From DASUBN01 sp050261675 (GTDB lineage: Bacteria > Pseudomonadota > Gammaproteobacteria > Natronospirales > REEB76): a DNA stretch of 57,137 nt. The notes beneath the pieces are model-generated. The model had not been told where the DNA came from and did no database searches. It saw nothing but the letters and a program-made list of their open reading frames with translations. Shown here in pieces: positions 43,532 through 52,237 of this stretch. How positions within the stretch are numbered: position 1 is the stretch's first letter; the number at the start of each line of letters is the position of its first letter. The stretch lies in assembly GCA_050261675.1 (NCBI GenBank), contig JBLNDO010000054.1, forward strand, positions 1 to 57,137, given 5' to 3'. A program made the position numbers and the translations under genes.

Positions 43532-43861
43532 ATGCGGCGTTTAGTCACGGCAATCACGGTATCCCTGGTACTTATGAACTTGGGCGGCTGCGTGCTGGCG
43601 GTGGGCAACGGCGACGGGGGCGATGACTCCTATTGGACCTCTTCCGAGTCGCGTGACTCGAGCCTCGCCCGGGCGGTGCGCCACGGCCTGGAGGCGGATC
43701 CGGCCACCCACGATGCCGACATCAGCGTGGCGGCCGAGCACGGCCGCGTGTACCTTTCGGGCACGGTGAGTTCGCCCGACACGCTGCAGAAGGCGGTGCA
43801 GATCGCCTTCAGCAATCCGGACGTGAACAGCGTGCGCTGCAAGATCACCGTGATCCGCTGA
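43532..43861 (+). CDS. BON-domain lipoprotein
   Basis: A 109-residue lipoprotein with lipobox NLGGC (Cys20), a Gly/Asp/Ser-rich linker and one BON domain (about 45-108: ARAVRHGLEADPATHDADISVAAEHGRVYLSGTVSS ... AVQIAFSNPDVNSVRCKITV, interrupted here). BON domains bind phospholipid or envelope surfaces, as in OsmY and DolP. The ATG at 43532 is preferred because GGAGAAGG lies just upstream; the ATG at 43520 would place that Shine-Dalgarno inside the coding sequence. It follows the permease by 27 bases in the same operon. Confidence 0.85.
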   Translation: MRRLVTAITVSLVLMNLGGCVLAVGNGDGGDDSYWTSSESRDSSLARAVRHGLEADPATHDADISVAAEHGRVYLSGTVSSPDTLQKAVQIAFSNPDVNSVRCKITVIR

Positions 43862-43883
43862 AGCGACCACGGGAAAAAAGGCC

Positions 43884-44708
43884 ATGAGCAAGACCAACCT
43901 CGCCCTGCTTGCCGTCATCCTGGCGCTGGCGGGGAGCTTCGCCTGGTACGCCTCGAAGCATCCGGCCGGGGCGCAGATCGGCGTGCCCGCGTCCACCACA
44001 GGCAGCGCCCCGGAAACGGCAGACGTAATGCCGCGCACCCTCAGTGCCGACGTGGACGGCGCCGGGCTGACGAAGCTCGCACTCGACGTGGGCGTGGGTG
44101 AGATGCACGTCAATCCGTCGCCCGACGCGGAGATCCACGTGCGGGTGACGCTGCGGCCCAAGGAACAGGAGTTCCTGTGGTTTTTCCACTGGATGAGCCA
44201 GGGCACCGCCCATGGCATCGCGGCGGCCTCGCTTCGCCAGGAGAAGCAGGACGGCAAGCTCAGCTTGTCGCTGGACTACCCGCGCACCGGCAATCAGGAC
44301 AACGTGAAACAGGAATGGGACGTGCAAATGCCTGCCAAACTCGCCCTGGATGCCAGCCTCAAGGTCGGTGAGCTCACTATCGAGGGAGTGGCGGGCGGAG
44401 TCGCCGCCCAAGTGAACGTGGGCGAGCTCAGCATCGACACGCCCAAAGGACCCATCGAAGGCGAGGTGAACGTCGGTGAAATCCGTGCCAAGTCGCAATC
44501 TTCCGAGCACGGCAAGATCAGCCTCTCCAGCAACATCGGCGAGACGGTGCTCTACATCGGCGGCAAACAAAGCGGCTATCATGAGCACGGCGGACTCGGA
44601 AATACGGTCACCGCCGACGGCGACGGACCCGATGGTATGCACCTCGGCGTGAATGTGGGCGAGGCCTCGCTGCGCATCAATCCCGCCGACGGCCAGGGGC
44701 ATCCATGA
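43884..44708 (+). CDS. Membrane-anchored or exported DUF4097-like beta-repeat protein
   Basis: A 274-residue protein with an N-terminal hydrophobic segment (LALLAVILALAGSFAWYA) that could be a signal peptide or an anchor. The body has six spaced VGE/IGE rungs (VGVGEMHV, LKVGELTI, VNVGELSI, VNVGEIRA, NIGETVLY, VNVGEASL), giving a short beta-helix-like repeat, and a WxxH segment FLWFFHWMSQGTAHG. The next gene is a paralogue: it keeps KSLFGLYHWLSDDTARD at the same place, plus GVAGGV and VPKGP. Both resemble the DUF4097 protein at 6485-7711 in the [VT]PKG stretch and rung pattern. Function is unknown; it likely works in the envelope with the ABC transporter. Confidence 0.78.
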   Translation: MSKTNLALLAVILALAGSFAWYASKHPAGAQIGVPASTTGSAPETADVMPRTLSADVDGAGLTKLALDVGVGEMHVNPSPDAEIHVRVTLRPKEQEFLWFFHWMSQGTAHGIAAASLRQEKQDGKLSLSLDYPRTGNQDNVKQEWDVQMPAKLALDASLKVGELTIEGVAGGVAAQVNVGELSIDTPKGPIEGEVNVGEIRAKSQSSEHGKISLSSNIGETVLYIGGKQSGYHEHGGLGNTVTADGDGPDGMHLGVNVGEASLRINPADGQGHP

Positions 44709-45490
44709 AAACGGCGTTGCTGGCCGGCTTCCTGTCCCTCGGGCTCTTCGCGGGCACCGCCTGGGCGGCGCCCAGCGTGCTGACCGCCGACATCCCTGCC
44801 TCGGGCATGCAGCGCTTCGTCTTTGAAGCCGGAGATGGCGAGGTCCGGATCACCCCGTCCTCGGACGAGGCCGTGCACGTGCAGGTGGAACTGCAACAGA
44901 GTGAGAAAAGCCTGTTCGGCCTGTACCACTGGTTGAGCGACGATACCGCCAGGGACATGCATGCAGTGGTGCTCAAGCAGGCGCGTCAGGGTACAGACCT
45001 CAAGCTCACGCTCGCCTATCCCAATGACGCCACCCACGACGACATCAAGGAGAAATGGATCCTCTTGCTGCCAGCCCGTCTCGCGGTGGACGCGAACATG
45101 CAGGCAGGTCAGTTGGTGATCAAGGGCATCGCAGGCGGCGTCGTGGCCAGTCTCAAGGGCGGCGACCTCGAGATCCACGTGCCCAAGGGGCCGGTGCATG
45201 CCAATCTGTCCGGCGGTCGCCTGAGCGTGGTTTCCGACGATCTGAAGCCCGGCAACGTCAAGGTGGCGAGCGATTTCGGGCTCGCGATCATGGACCTGAA
45301 CGGCAGGTACTACGGTCCGCCGGAACGGCACGGCTTCCTGAGCTCGCTGCATTTCTGGGGCAATACCGTCGAGCAGCCGGCCGCCGGCGGGGATGAAATC
45401 CAACTCAAAGTGTTCGGTGGCCTGGCGGTGTTGCGGGTCGGGCCCGTCGGCGACGTGAAGGACTATCGCAAAGCCTTCGAAGAACCTTGA
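44705..45490 (+). CDS. Exported paralogue of the preceding beta-repeat protein
   Basis: A 261-residue secreted protein with a cleavable signal peptide (MKTALLAGFLSLGLF ... AWA-AP, residue 22). It aligns over its length with the product of 43884-44708: AGDGEVRITPSSDEAVHVQVEL versus the VGEMHVNPSPDAEIHVRV region (compare 16 shared positions by eye), YHWLSDDTARDMHA, LPARLAVDANMQAGQLVIKGIAGGV, and VPKGPVHANLSGG. The VGE rungs have drifted to AGQ, GGD and GGR. It starts in an ATGA overlap with its paralogue. It is the last gene clearly in the operon; the serine hydrolase follows after 48 bases. Confidence 0.8.
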   Translation: MKTALLAGFLSLGLFAGTAWAAPSVLTADIPASGMQRFVFEAGDGEVRITPSSDEAVHVQVELQQSEKSLFGLYHWLSDDTARDMHAVVLKQARQGTDLKLTLAYPNDATHDDIKEKWILLLPARLAVDANMQAGQLVIKGIAGGVVASLKGGDLEIHVPKGPVHANLSGGRLSVVSDDLKPGNVKVASDFGLAIMDLNGRYYGPPERHGFLSSLHFWGNTVEQPAAGGDEIQLKVFGGLAVLRVGPVGDVKDYRKAFEEP

Positions 45491-45538
45491 GCCCGGTTCA
45501 GGCAGAATAATCCTTCATCGCGCCCGGATTAAGGGGTC

Positions 45539-47437
45539 ATGCACATGCGTCGCAACGCGCTCCTGTTCCTTGCGGCAGCGGCCCTTTGCGGTGGCGCATC
45601 CGCAGCGGCGAAGCCCGCGGAGCCGCCGCCACCCCAAACCCCCGCGGAACTCCAGGCGCAGCTCGCCGCCATCATCAAGGACGCGGGCGTGCCCGGCGCG
45701 GGGATCGCGCTTTTCGACCGCAACGGCGTGACGTGGACGGGCGGCGTCGGCAACGCGGATCTGGACAAGCAACAGCCGGTGACCGCGGACACGCTGTTCC
45801 GGGTAGGATCCATCACCAAGGGTTTCGTGGCGGTGGCCCTGTTGCAACTCGTGGAGAAGGGCGCCTTGCGGCTCGATGCGCGCCTCCACGACATCGCCCC
45901 CGAGATCCCGGTCACGAACCCCTGGGAGGCCACCGATCCCGTGACCGTGGCGGAGGTGCTGGAGCATACCGCCGGTTTCGACGACATGCATTTTCCTCGG
46001 CTCTACAACTTCCATGATCCGGCGGACATCCCACTGCTGACGGTGCTGCAACGCAGCGGCCCGGAACTCCGGGTGCGTTGGCGCCCGGGCTCGCGCATGG
46101 CCTATTCCAATCCCGATTACCTGATCGCGGGCTACCTGGTGGAGAAGTTCTCCGGCGAGCGTTACGAGCAGTACGTCACCGAGCACGTGCTGAGGCCCCT
46201 GGGGATGGACAACACGAGCCTCGCGGCGGACCCCTCCGCGCTGCCGGGCCTCGCCCAGGGTTACGAGGGCATTCCGCCGGTGCCGGTGAGCCCCAAGCCC
46301 ATCTATCTCCGTCCCGCCGGCGCGCTCACCGCCTCGCCTGCGGAACTCGCCCATTTCGGCGTGATGCTGCTGAATCGCGGCCGCTGGGCCAACGCGCCGT
46401 TCCTTTCCGCCGAGAGCGTGACGCGCATGGAGACGCCCGAGACGGGCGCGGCCGCTCACCACGGCCTCGACTACGGCTACGGCCTCGCCAACTATACGAG
46501 TTACATCGGCGGCTATGAGTTCCACGGCCACGACGGCGGCATCGACGGCTTCACCTCCCGCTACGCCTACGCGCCCGACCAGGGCGTGGGCTTTGTGTTG
46601 CTGTTCAACACCAGCGAGGTGGGGGAGGCGCGGCGCAAGGCAACCGATCTCCTGGTGTCCTATCTGATGCGCGGCCAGCCGAAACCGGTGATGCCGCCGC
46701 CCGCGGCGGTGGACGCCAAGGCCCTGGACGCCGTGAGCGGCTGGTACCGGGAGAAGAATCCGCGCAACCAGGTGGTGGCCGTGCTCGATTACCTGTTCGG
46801 TGTGGGGCATGTGTATCCGGACGGCAAGGGCGGCGTGGTTCTCCACGGCCTGTTCCAGGACCCGCTGACCCTGGTGCCGGCTGGCACCGACCTGTGGCGT
46901 GTGTCCGAGGACCCGGCGCCCGATACCGTGTTCTACACGGACGCAGACGGGGAAACGGTGCTGGATCACCTGCCGGGCGCGGGCGGCGCCTACCTCGTCA
47001 AGACCAACTGGCTTTCGGCCTGTGGGCCGCTGCTGCTGTTCTTTCTCGTGCTCGTCCTCATGTTGAGCAGCGTGGGCTTCGCCCTGGTATGGCTGGTGCG
47101 CCTCCTGGCCGGCCGGATGAAGCGCGTGCGGCACTGGAGCCTGCGCATCCTACCCTTGGCGGCGAGTGTGAGCTTCGTGCTCATGCTCGCCGGCGTGCTC
47201 AGCATCGAACCCATCGAGCTCGGCGTCCCGAACGCGAAGACCGTAGGATTCTTCCTGTTCTCGCTCTTGTTCGCCGTGCTCAGCATCGCCGCCATGCTGC
47301 AGGCGATGCGGTCCTACAAATGGGACGTGAACCGCTGGATGCGGATGCACAGTACGGCAGTGGCCGCCGCCTGCTTTGGGATGACCTTGTTCCTCATGTA
47401 CTGGGGACTCATCGGCCTGCGTTTCTGGAATTTCTAG
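45539..47437 (+). CDS. Membrane-anchored serine hydrolase (beta-lactamase/class C fold)
   Basis: A 632-residue protein: signal peptide, then a serine beta-lactamase-like domain (about 35-390) with the full catalytic set: S91-x-x-K94 (GSITKG), Y189-S-N (AYSNPDY) and a HGHDGG motif in place of KTG. After a linker domain the C-terminus has about four membrane segments (near 505-535, 550-570, 580-600 and 612-630). This architecture occurs in secreted esterases and D-aminopeptidase-like enzymes that face the periplasm. The substrate is unknown: peptidoglycan peptide, beta-lactam or ester. It is 48 bases downstream of the GntR/ABC operon and could be part of it. An ATG six bases later (45545) is an equal start. 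Confidence 0.9.
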   Translation: MHMRRNALLFLAAAALCGGASAAAKPAEPPPPQTPAELQAQLAAIIKDAGVPGAGIALFDRNGVTWTGGVGNADLDKQQPVTADTLFRVGSITKGFVAVALLQLVEKGALRLDARLHDIAPEIPVTNPWEATDPVTVAEVLEHTAGFDDMHFPRLYNFHDPADIPLLTVLQRSGPELRVRWRPGSRMAYSNPDYLIAGYLVEKFSGERYEQYVTEHVLRPLGMDNTSLAADPSALPGLAQGYEGIPPVPVSPKPIYLRPAGALTASPAELAHFGVMLLNRGRWANAPFLSAESVTRMETPETGAAAHHGLDYGYGLANYTSYIGGYEFHGHDGGIDGFTSRYAYAPDQGVGFVLLFNTSEVGEARRKATDLLVSYLMRGQPKPVMPPPAAVDAKALDAVSGWYREKNPRNQVVAVLDYLFGVGHVYPDGKGGVVLHGLFQDPLTLVPAGTDLWRVSEDPAPDTVFYTDADGETVLDHLPGAGGAYLVKTNWLSACGPLLLFFLVLVLMLSSVGFALVWLVRLLAGRMKRVRHWSLRILPLAASVSFVLMLAGVLSIEPIELGVPNAKTVGFFLFSLLFAVLSIAAMLQAMRSYKWDVNRWMRMHSTAVAAACFGMTLFLMYWGLIGLRFWNF

Positions 47438-47498
47438 CACCCCGGGGAACTTCCGCGTCGCTGCCGCTGCCTAAGCAGCAGCGTCACGAAGGAACCCC

Positions 47499-48395
47499 AT
47501 GCTGCGCCGGTTGTCACTGGTTTGTCTCGCGATCCTGCCCTTGGGGGCGAGCGCCGCTTCCTTGAGCTACGAAAGCAGCGTGCCCTATACGCCTTGCGAT
47601 GGCGCCATCTGCATCCAAGTCACGCTCTCTGACCAGAAGTCCCATGTTTTCCTGCTGGACACCAGCTACAACCGTTCCTCCATTGCTGAGCCCCTGGCCC
47701 GCGCTCTCGGATGGAAACTCGCAGCCTATGTTTCCAAGGGCAAGCCCGTGCCCGGGCTGTTCCTGACCGATTCGCCGAAGCCGGCGGACTTCGCCGGTGT
47801 GCAGGGCAGCGTGGATTTCCTGGTGACCGCCGAAGACCAGATGGGCGTGCTGGCCAAGTACGACGGCACCCTGGACTACACGTTCTTCAAGGACCGGGTG
47901 CTGCAGATCGACTACCGGCACCATGTGATCAGGGTGTCACGGTTGCTGAAGCCCGATGAACACCCGAGGCCGGGAAAGGGTGCCTTGAAGCTCGTGAACT
48001 TCCACGATTGGGGCCCGCCCATCGTGGTCGGCGGCCCGTTCACGGTGGATGGCAAGCCCCTGGAGGCCCAGATCGACACCACCTACACCGGCTCGCTGCT
48101 GCTGTTCAGCGCCGCCGAGAAGAGCCTGGGGTTCGAGGAGGCCGCCGAGCACGCCAAGCCGCGCAACTTCCCCATCACGGATGGCGGCGTGGACATGCTG
48201 GGCGCAGAGGTCGATTCCACGGGTTTCGCCGGCGCGGTGCTGGCGCACCCCGCCACGGTGTACTTCCACACGCCCAACGTGCACCAACCCTACCAGGACC
48301 GGTTCGGGGGGACCGTGGGCAACGAGTTCTTCAAGGAGTCGGTGCTTACGCTCGACTTCCACGACATGACGCTGGATGTAAGCCCGGCGAAGTAG
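47499..48395 (+). CDS. Exported retropepsin-like (clan AA) protein
   Basis: A 298-residue secreted protein (signal peptide to about residue 20). Two lobes each carry an Asp-Thr motif at the start of a beta-hairpin: D54-T-S (VFLLDTSYNRS) and D193-T-T (AQIDTTYTGS). Each lobe ends with the retropepsin-like GTLDYTFFKDRVLQIDY / GTVGNEFFKESVLTLDF strand pair. The motif positions fit aspartic peptidases, though the usual DTG has become DTS and DTT, so activity is uncertain. The two-lobe layout looks like an internal duplication. It ends 5 bases from the stop of the convergent yajQ gene. Confidence 0.72.
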   Translation: MLRRLSLVCLAILPLGASAASLSYESSVPYTPCDGAICIQVTLSDQKSHVFLLDTSYNRSSIAEPLARALGWKLAAYVSKGKPVPGLFLTDSPKPADFAGVQGSVDFLVTAEDQMGVLAKYDGTLDYTFFKDRVLQIDYRHHVIRVSRLLKPDEHPRPGKGALKLVNFHDWGPPIVVGGPFTVDGKPLEAQIDTTYTGSLLLFSAAEKSLGFEEAAEHAKPRNFPITDGGVDMLGAEVDSTGFAGAVLAHPATVYFHTPNVHQPYQDRFGGTVGNEFFKESVLTLDFHDMTLDVSPAK

Positions 48396-48400
48396 GCGGG

Positions 48401-48886
48401 TCAGTCCCGGAAATTCACGAACTGCAGCGGCTGTTCCAGCTTGGATTGGCGGAAGAGGGCGATGCAGGCCTGCAGGTCGTCCCTTTTCTTGCCGGAGACG
48501 CGGACCTCGTCCCCCTGGATGGCCGCCTGCACCTTGAGGCCGCTGTCCTTCACGAGCTTCACCATCTTCTTCGCCAGTTCCTTGTCGATGCCCTGTTTCA
48601 CCTTGACCTGCTGCTTGGCCTTGTCGCCGCCGATGGCCTCGACTTTCTCCGCGTCCAGGCTTTTCACGTCGATGCCGCGCTTCGCCGCCTTGGCGTAGAG
48701 GATGTCCGCCACCTGCTTCAGCTGGAACTCGCTGTCGGCATAGAGCGTGAGCAGGTTCTCGAGGCGCTCGATCTTGGCGGAGGAACCCTTGAAGTCGTAG
48801 CGCTGGGAGATCTCCCGGTTCGCCTGGTCCACGGCGTTGGTGAGTTCGGCGGTGTCGACTTTGGAAACGGCATCGAAGGAGGGCAT
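48401..48886 (-). CDS. yajQ: YajQ family nucleotide (cyclic-di-GMP) binding protein
   Basis: A 161-residue UPF0234/YajQ protein with the full family pattern: MPSFDAVSKVDTAELTNAV near the start, REISQRYDFKGS, VDVKSLDAEKVE-like DVKSLDAEKVEAIGG, KQGIDKELAKKMVKLVKDS and QGDEVRVSGKKRDDLQA. In Xanthomonas and Stenotrophomonas this family binds cyclic-di-GMP and acts with a LysR regulator. That fits a window with three other cyclic-di-GMP proteins. It is the last gene of the kef-purT-yajQ operon, 10 bases after purT. Confidence 0.96.
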   Translation of the reverse strand: MPSFDAVSKVDTAELTNAVDQANREISQRYDFKGSSAKIERLENLLTLYADSEFQLKQVADILYAKAAKRGIDVKSLDAEKVEAIGGDKAKQQVKVKQGIDKELAKKMVKLVKDSGLKVQAAIQGDEVRVSGKKRDDLQACIALFRQSKLEQPLQFVNFRD

Positions 48887-48896
48887 GGAGGATCCT

Positions 48897-50078
48897 CTAC
48901 ATTTTCACTTTTACCGCCGCGGCGACCTTTAGCGCCTTGACTTTCGCGGCTTCGATGGATTGGTCACGCGCGAGGGCCACGCCAATGCGCCGGTGGCCGC
49001 GGATCTCCGGCTTGCCGAAGAGTCTCAGCATGGTATCCGGTTCCTTCAGGGCCGCGTCCACCTGCTCGAAGAGCGGCCCGTCGGAATCGCCGTGGGGCAG
49101 GATCACCGCTGAGGCAGACGGGCCCTGCTGGCGGACAACGGGGATGGGCAGGCCCAGGATGGCGCGGGCATGGAGCGCGAACTCCGAAAGGTCCTGGGAG
49201 ATGAGGGTGACGAGGCCGGTGTCGTGGGGGCGCGGCGAGACCTCGCTGAACCACACCCGGTCGTCCTTCACGAAGAGTTCCACACCGAAAATGCCGCGGC
49301 CGCCCAGGTTGTCCGTGACGGCGCGGGCGATGCGCTGGGATTCCGCCAGCGCCTTCGGACTCATGCGCTGAGGCTGCCAGGACTCACGGTAGTCCCCGTC
49401 CTCCTGGCGGTGCCCGATGGGCTCGCAGAAAGTGGTGCCACCCGCGTGGCGCACCGTGAGGAGCGTGATCTCGTAATCGAAATCGATGAAGCCCTCCACG
49501 ATCATGCGGCCCTTGCCGGTGCGTCCGCCCTCCTGCCCGTATTTCCAAGCCGGTTCGACGTCGGACTCATTCCTGACTACGCTCTGGCCCTTGCCGGAGG
49601 AACTCATGACCGGCTTCACCACGCAGGGCGTGCCGATATCCCGGATGGCGGCCCGGAACTCGTCGAGGGAATCCGCGAACTGGTAACGGGAGGTGGGGAG
49701 CATCAATTCCTCCGCCGTGAGGCGGCGGATGCCTTCCCGGTCCATGGTGAGGCGCGCGGTACGGGCCGTGGGGATCACCGTCCAGCCTTCCTGCTCCAGC
49801 TTCACCAACTCCGGCGTGGCGATGGCCTCGATCTCCGGCACGATGTAGTGGGGCTTTTCCAGCTCCACCAGGCGTCGCACCTCGGCGCCGTCCAGCATGT
49901 TGATGACGTGGCAACGGTGCGCCACCTGCATGGCCGGGGCGTTCTCATAGCGGTCCACGGCGATCACTTCCACGCCGAAGCGCTGCAGCTCGATGACCAC
50001 TTCCTTGCCGAGCTCGCCTGACCCTAAGAGCATCACCCGGGTGGCGTTCTTGGTGAGCGGCGTGCCGATGTTCACCAT
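48897..50078 (-). CDS. purT: Formate-dependent phosphoribosylglycinamide formyltransferase
   Basis: A 393-residue ATP-grasp enzyme that makes formyl-GAR from GAR, formate and ATP in purine synthesis. Seen: N-terminal VMLLGSGELGKEVVIE, VDRYENAPAMQVAHR, VPEIEAIAT, ATP-grasp VVKPVMSSSGKGQS, WKYGQEGGRTGKGRMIVEGFIDFDYEITLLTVR (split here), GIFGVELFVKDD and FSEVSPRPHDTGLVT. Length and motifs match E. coli PurT. It lies 18 bases after the kef gene and 10 bases before yajQ. Confidence 0.97.
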   Translation of the reverse strand: MVNIGTPLTKNATRVMLLGSGELGKEVVIELQRFGVEVIAVDRYENAPAMQVAHRCHVINMLDGAEVRRLVELEKPHYIVPEIEAIATPELVKLEQEGWTVIPTARTARLTMDREGIRRLTAEELMLPTSRYQFADSLDEFRAAIRDIGTPCVVKPVMSSSGKGQSVVRNESDVEPAWKYGQEGGRTGKGRMIVEGFIDFDYEITLLTVRHAGGTTFCEPIGHRQEDGDYRESWQPQRMSPKALAESQRIARAVTDNLGGRGIFGVELFVKDDRVWFSEVSPRPHDTGLVTLISQDLSEFALHARAILGLPIPVVRQQGPSASAVILPHGDSDGPLFEQVDAALKEPDTMLRLFGKPEIRGHRRIGVALARDQSIEAAKVKALKVAAAVKVKM

Positions 50079-50096
50079 GGAATCTCTTCCCTCGTG

Positions 50097-52103
50097 TCAG
50101 GCCGTGCGCGGCTTGCGTTTCGCGATGCCGCGCAACAGGATTTCTTCCGCGTCCTCCAGTTTCTCCGGCGTACCCCAGAGCACCACCACGTCACCTTCCT
50201 TGAGCACCGTCACGCCCGGCGGCTGACGGCCTACCACGCCTTCGCGGCGCAGGGCCGTTACCACCACGCCTAGGGCGCGCAGGTTGAGTTCGTTGAGGGA
50301 ACGGTTGACGCCGCGGGCACCGGCATTGAGCGTCACGGTGTGCAGCTGCTCGCGGAAGGCGTGGGAGGGGTCGATGGGCACCGCGTCCTGGCCGCGGAAC
50401 ACGCTGCGCAAGAGGCTGTAGCGGTGGGTGCGCACCTCCTGGATCTTCCGCAGGATGTGCGACATGGGCACGTGCAGCACGTGCAGGAGGTGCGAAGCCA
50501 GCATCAGGCTGGACTCCAGGGTCTCGGGGATGATCTCCGTGGCGCCGGCCGCCTGGAGTTTCTCCAGTTCCGCGTCATCGCGGGTGCGCACTAAGACCGG
50601 GATGTCCGGGCGCATCTTCTTCACGTGCTCCAGGATCTTGAGCGCCGTGGACACCTTGAAGTAACTGATGACCAGCACCCGGGCCCGCTCGATTCCGGCG
50701 GCTCTCAACACTTCTCTATTGGTCCCGTCGCCGTAGTACACCGGATCGCCCGCCTCGCGGGCGTGGCGCACCCGCAGCGGATCGAGGTCCAGCGCCACGA
50801 ACTCGAAACCCTCCGGTTCGAGGAGGCGTGCCACGTTCTGACCCACGCGGCCGTAACCCACGATGAGCACGTGGTTCTCGATGTGCACCTGGTGTCTGCC
50901 GATGTCGTGTTGCAGCAGGTCGTGCTCCTCGTCAGCGCCCTCCGGGAAGAGGCGCGCGGCGATGAGGCGGTTGTAGCGGATGCAGAGGGGGCCCAGCATC
51001 ATGCTGATGACGATGACCGCGAGGCCGAACTCCGCCAGCTCCCGCTCCATGATGTGCTGCGCGAGGCCGAGGGAGAGCAAGGCGAAACCGAACTCGCCGC
51101 CCTGGGCGAGCACGAGGCCGGTGCGCAGCGAGGCATTCTGGTCCGCGCCCAGGCGCCGGCTCAGGAGCGCAATTAGCGAGCTCTTGAACACGAACAGGCC
51201 CGCCACGGTGAAGATGAGCAGGAGCCAGTGGCGCGCCACGGTGGCGGGGTTGAGTAGCATGCCCACGGTGATGAAGAAAAGGCCGAGCAGCACGTCGCGG
51301 AAGGGCCGGATGTCCGCCTCCACCTGGTGGCGGTATTCGGTCTCGGCCAGCATCATGCCCGCCAGGAAGCCGCCGAGTGCGAGCGAGAGTCCGAGCGCGG
51401 CGGTGCCGAAGGCGGAGGCCAGTGTCACCAGGAGCGCCGTGAGCGTGAAGAGTTCCGCCGAGCGGGCGGTGGCTATCTGGTGCAGCAGCGGGCGCAGGAG
51501 CCAGCGGCCGGCCGCCAGGATCACCACCACCGCGAGCGCGCCCTTCGCGAAGGCCCAGGCCATCTCGTGGGCCAGGACGCTGCCGATGCCCTGGTTGAGG
51601 GCGGGGATCAGGATCAGGAAGGGGATGACCGCGAGGTCCTGGAACAACAGCACCGCCACCGCGGCGCGGCCGTGCTGCAGACTGATCTCCGCCTGCTCGG
51701 TGAGCTGCTTCACCGCGATGGCGGTGGAGGACATGGCGAAGGCGCCGCCCAGCACGATGGCCACGGGGAGTTCCCAGCCGAGGGCCCAGGCCGCGAGCGC
51801 CGTGCCCGCGGTGGTGAACAGCACCTGGGCACCGCCCAGCACGAACACCGCCTTGCGCATGACGATGAAGCGCGGCAGCGAGAACTCGAGTCCCAGGGTG
51901 AACAGCAGGAACACCACGCCGAACTCGGCGAGGCTGCGGGTGCCGGCCGTATCCTGGATGAAACCGAGCCCGTGGGGGCCGACCACGAAGCCGGTGGCGA
52001 GGTAGGCGAGCACCGCGGGAAGGTGCAGGCGCCTCAAGGCCGCCACCACGAACACCGCGACGCCCAGGAGTATCAGGATGGAACGCAGGGTGCTGTATTC
52101 CAT
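50097..52103 (-). CDS. KefB/KefC-type monovalent cation:proton antiporter with RCK domains
   Basis: A 668-residue CPA2 antiporter. Residues about 1-385 form some 12 membrane segments with LEFSLPRF, the FLLFTLGLE motif, LLFQDLAVIPFL and GGFLAGMMLAE. A cytoplasmic RCK_N/TrkA-N domain follows (about 410-530, GYGRVGQNVARLL, YYGDGTNREVL) and then an RCK_C domain (about 575-655, LNLRALGVVVTALRREG). Such proteins exchange K+ (or Na+) for H+ and, in KefB/C, are gated by glutathione adducts. No KefF/G ancillary gene is nearby. It heads the operon with purT and yajQ. The ATG at 52103 begins directly at the first membrane segment. Confidence 0.93.
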   Translation of the reverse strand: MEYSTLRSILILLGVAVFVVAALRRLHLPAVLAYLATGFVVGPHGLGFIQDTAGTRSLAEFGVVFLLFTLGLEFSLPRFIVMRKAVFVLGGAQVLFTTAGTALAAWALGWELPVAIVLGGAFAMSSTAIAVKQLTEQAEISLQHGRAAVAVLLFQDLAVIPFLILIPALNQGIGSVLAHEMAWAFAKGALAVVVILAAGRWLLRPLLHQIATARSAELFTLTALLVTLASAFGTAALGLSLALGGFLAGMMLAETEYRHQVEADIRPFRDVLLGLFFITVGMLLNPATVARHWLLLIFTVAGLFVFKSSLIALLSRRLGADQNASLRTGLVLAQGGEFGFALLSLGLAQHIMERELAEFGLAVIVISMMLGPLCIRYNRLIAARLFPEGADEEHDLLQHDIGRHQVHIENHVLIVGYGRVGQNVARLLEPEGFEFVALDLDPLRVRHAREAGDPVYYGDGTNREVLRAAGIERARVLVISYFKVSTALKILEHVKKMRPDIPVLVRTRDDAELEKLQAAGATEIIPETLESSLMLASHLLHVLHVPMSHILRKIQEVRTHRYSLLRSVFRGQDAVPIDPSHAFREQLHTVTLNAGARGVNRSLNELNLRALGVVVTALRREGVVGRQPPGVTVLKEGDVVVLWGTPEKLEDAEEILLRGIAKRKPRTA

Positions 52104-52237
52104 CGGCGCGCCACAACCCCAAGTGAATCAACGCCTTGCATCTTAGCACTGAACCATTCGCGTGCGATTGAATCCAAGCCTGCCGGAACCTATTCTTTCC
52201 GCCCGGCCCGATTTCCTAAATCTAGAGGAGCGTCCCC

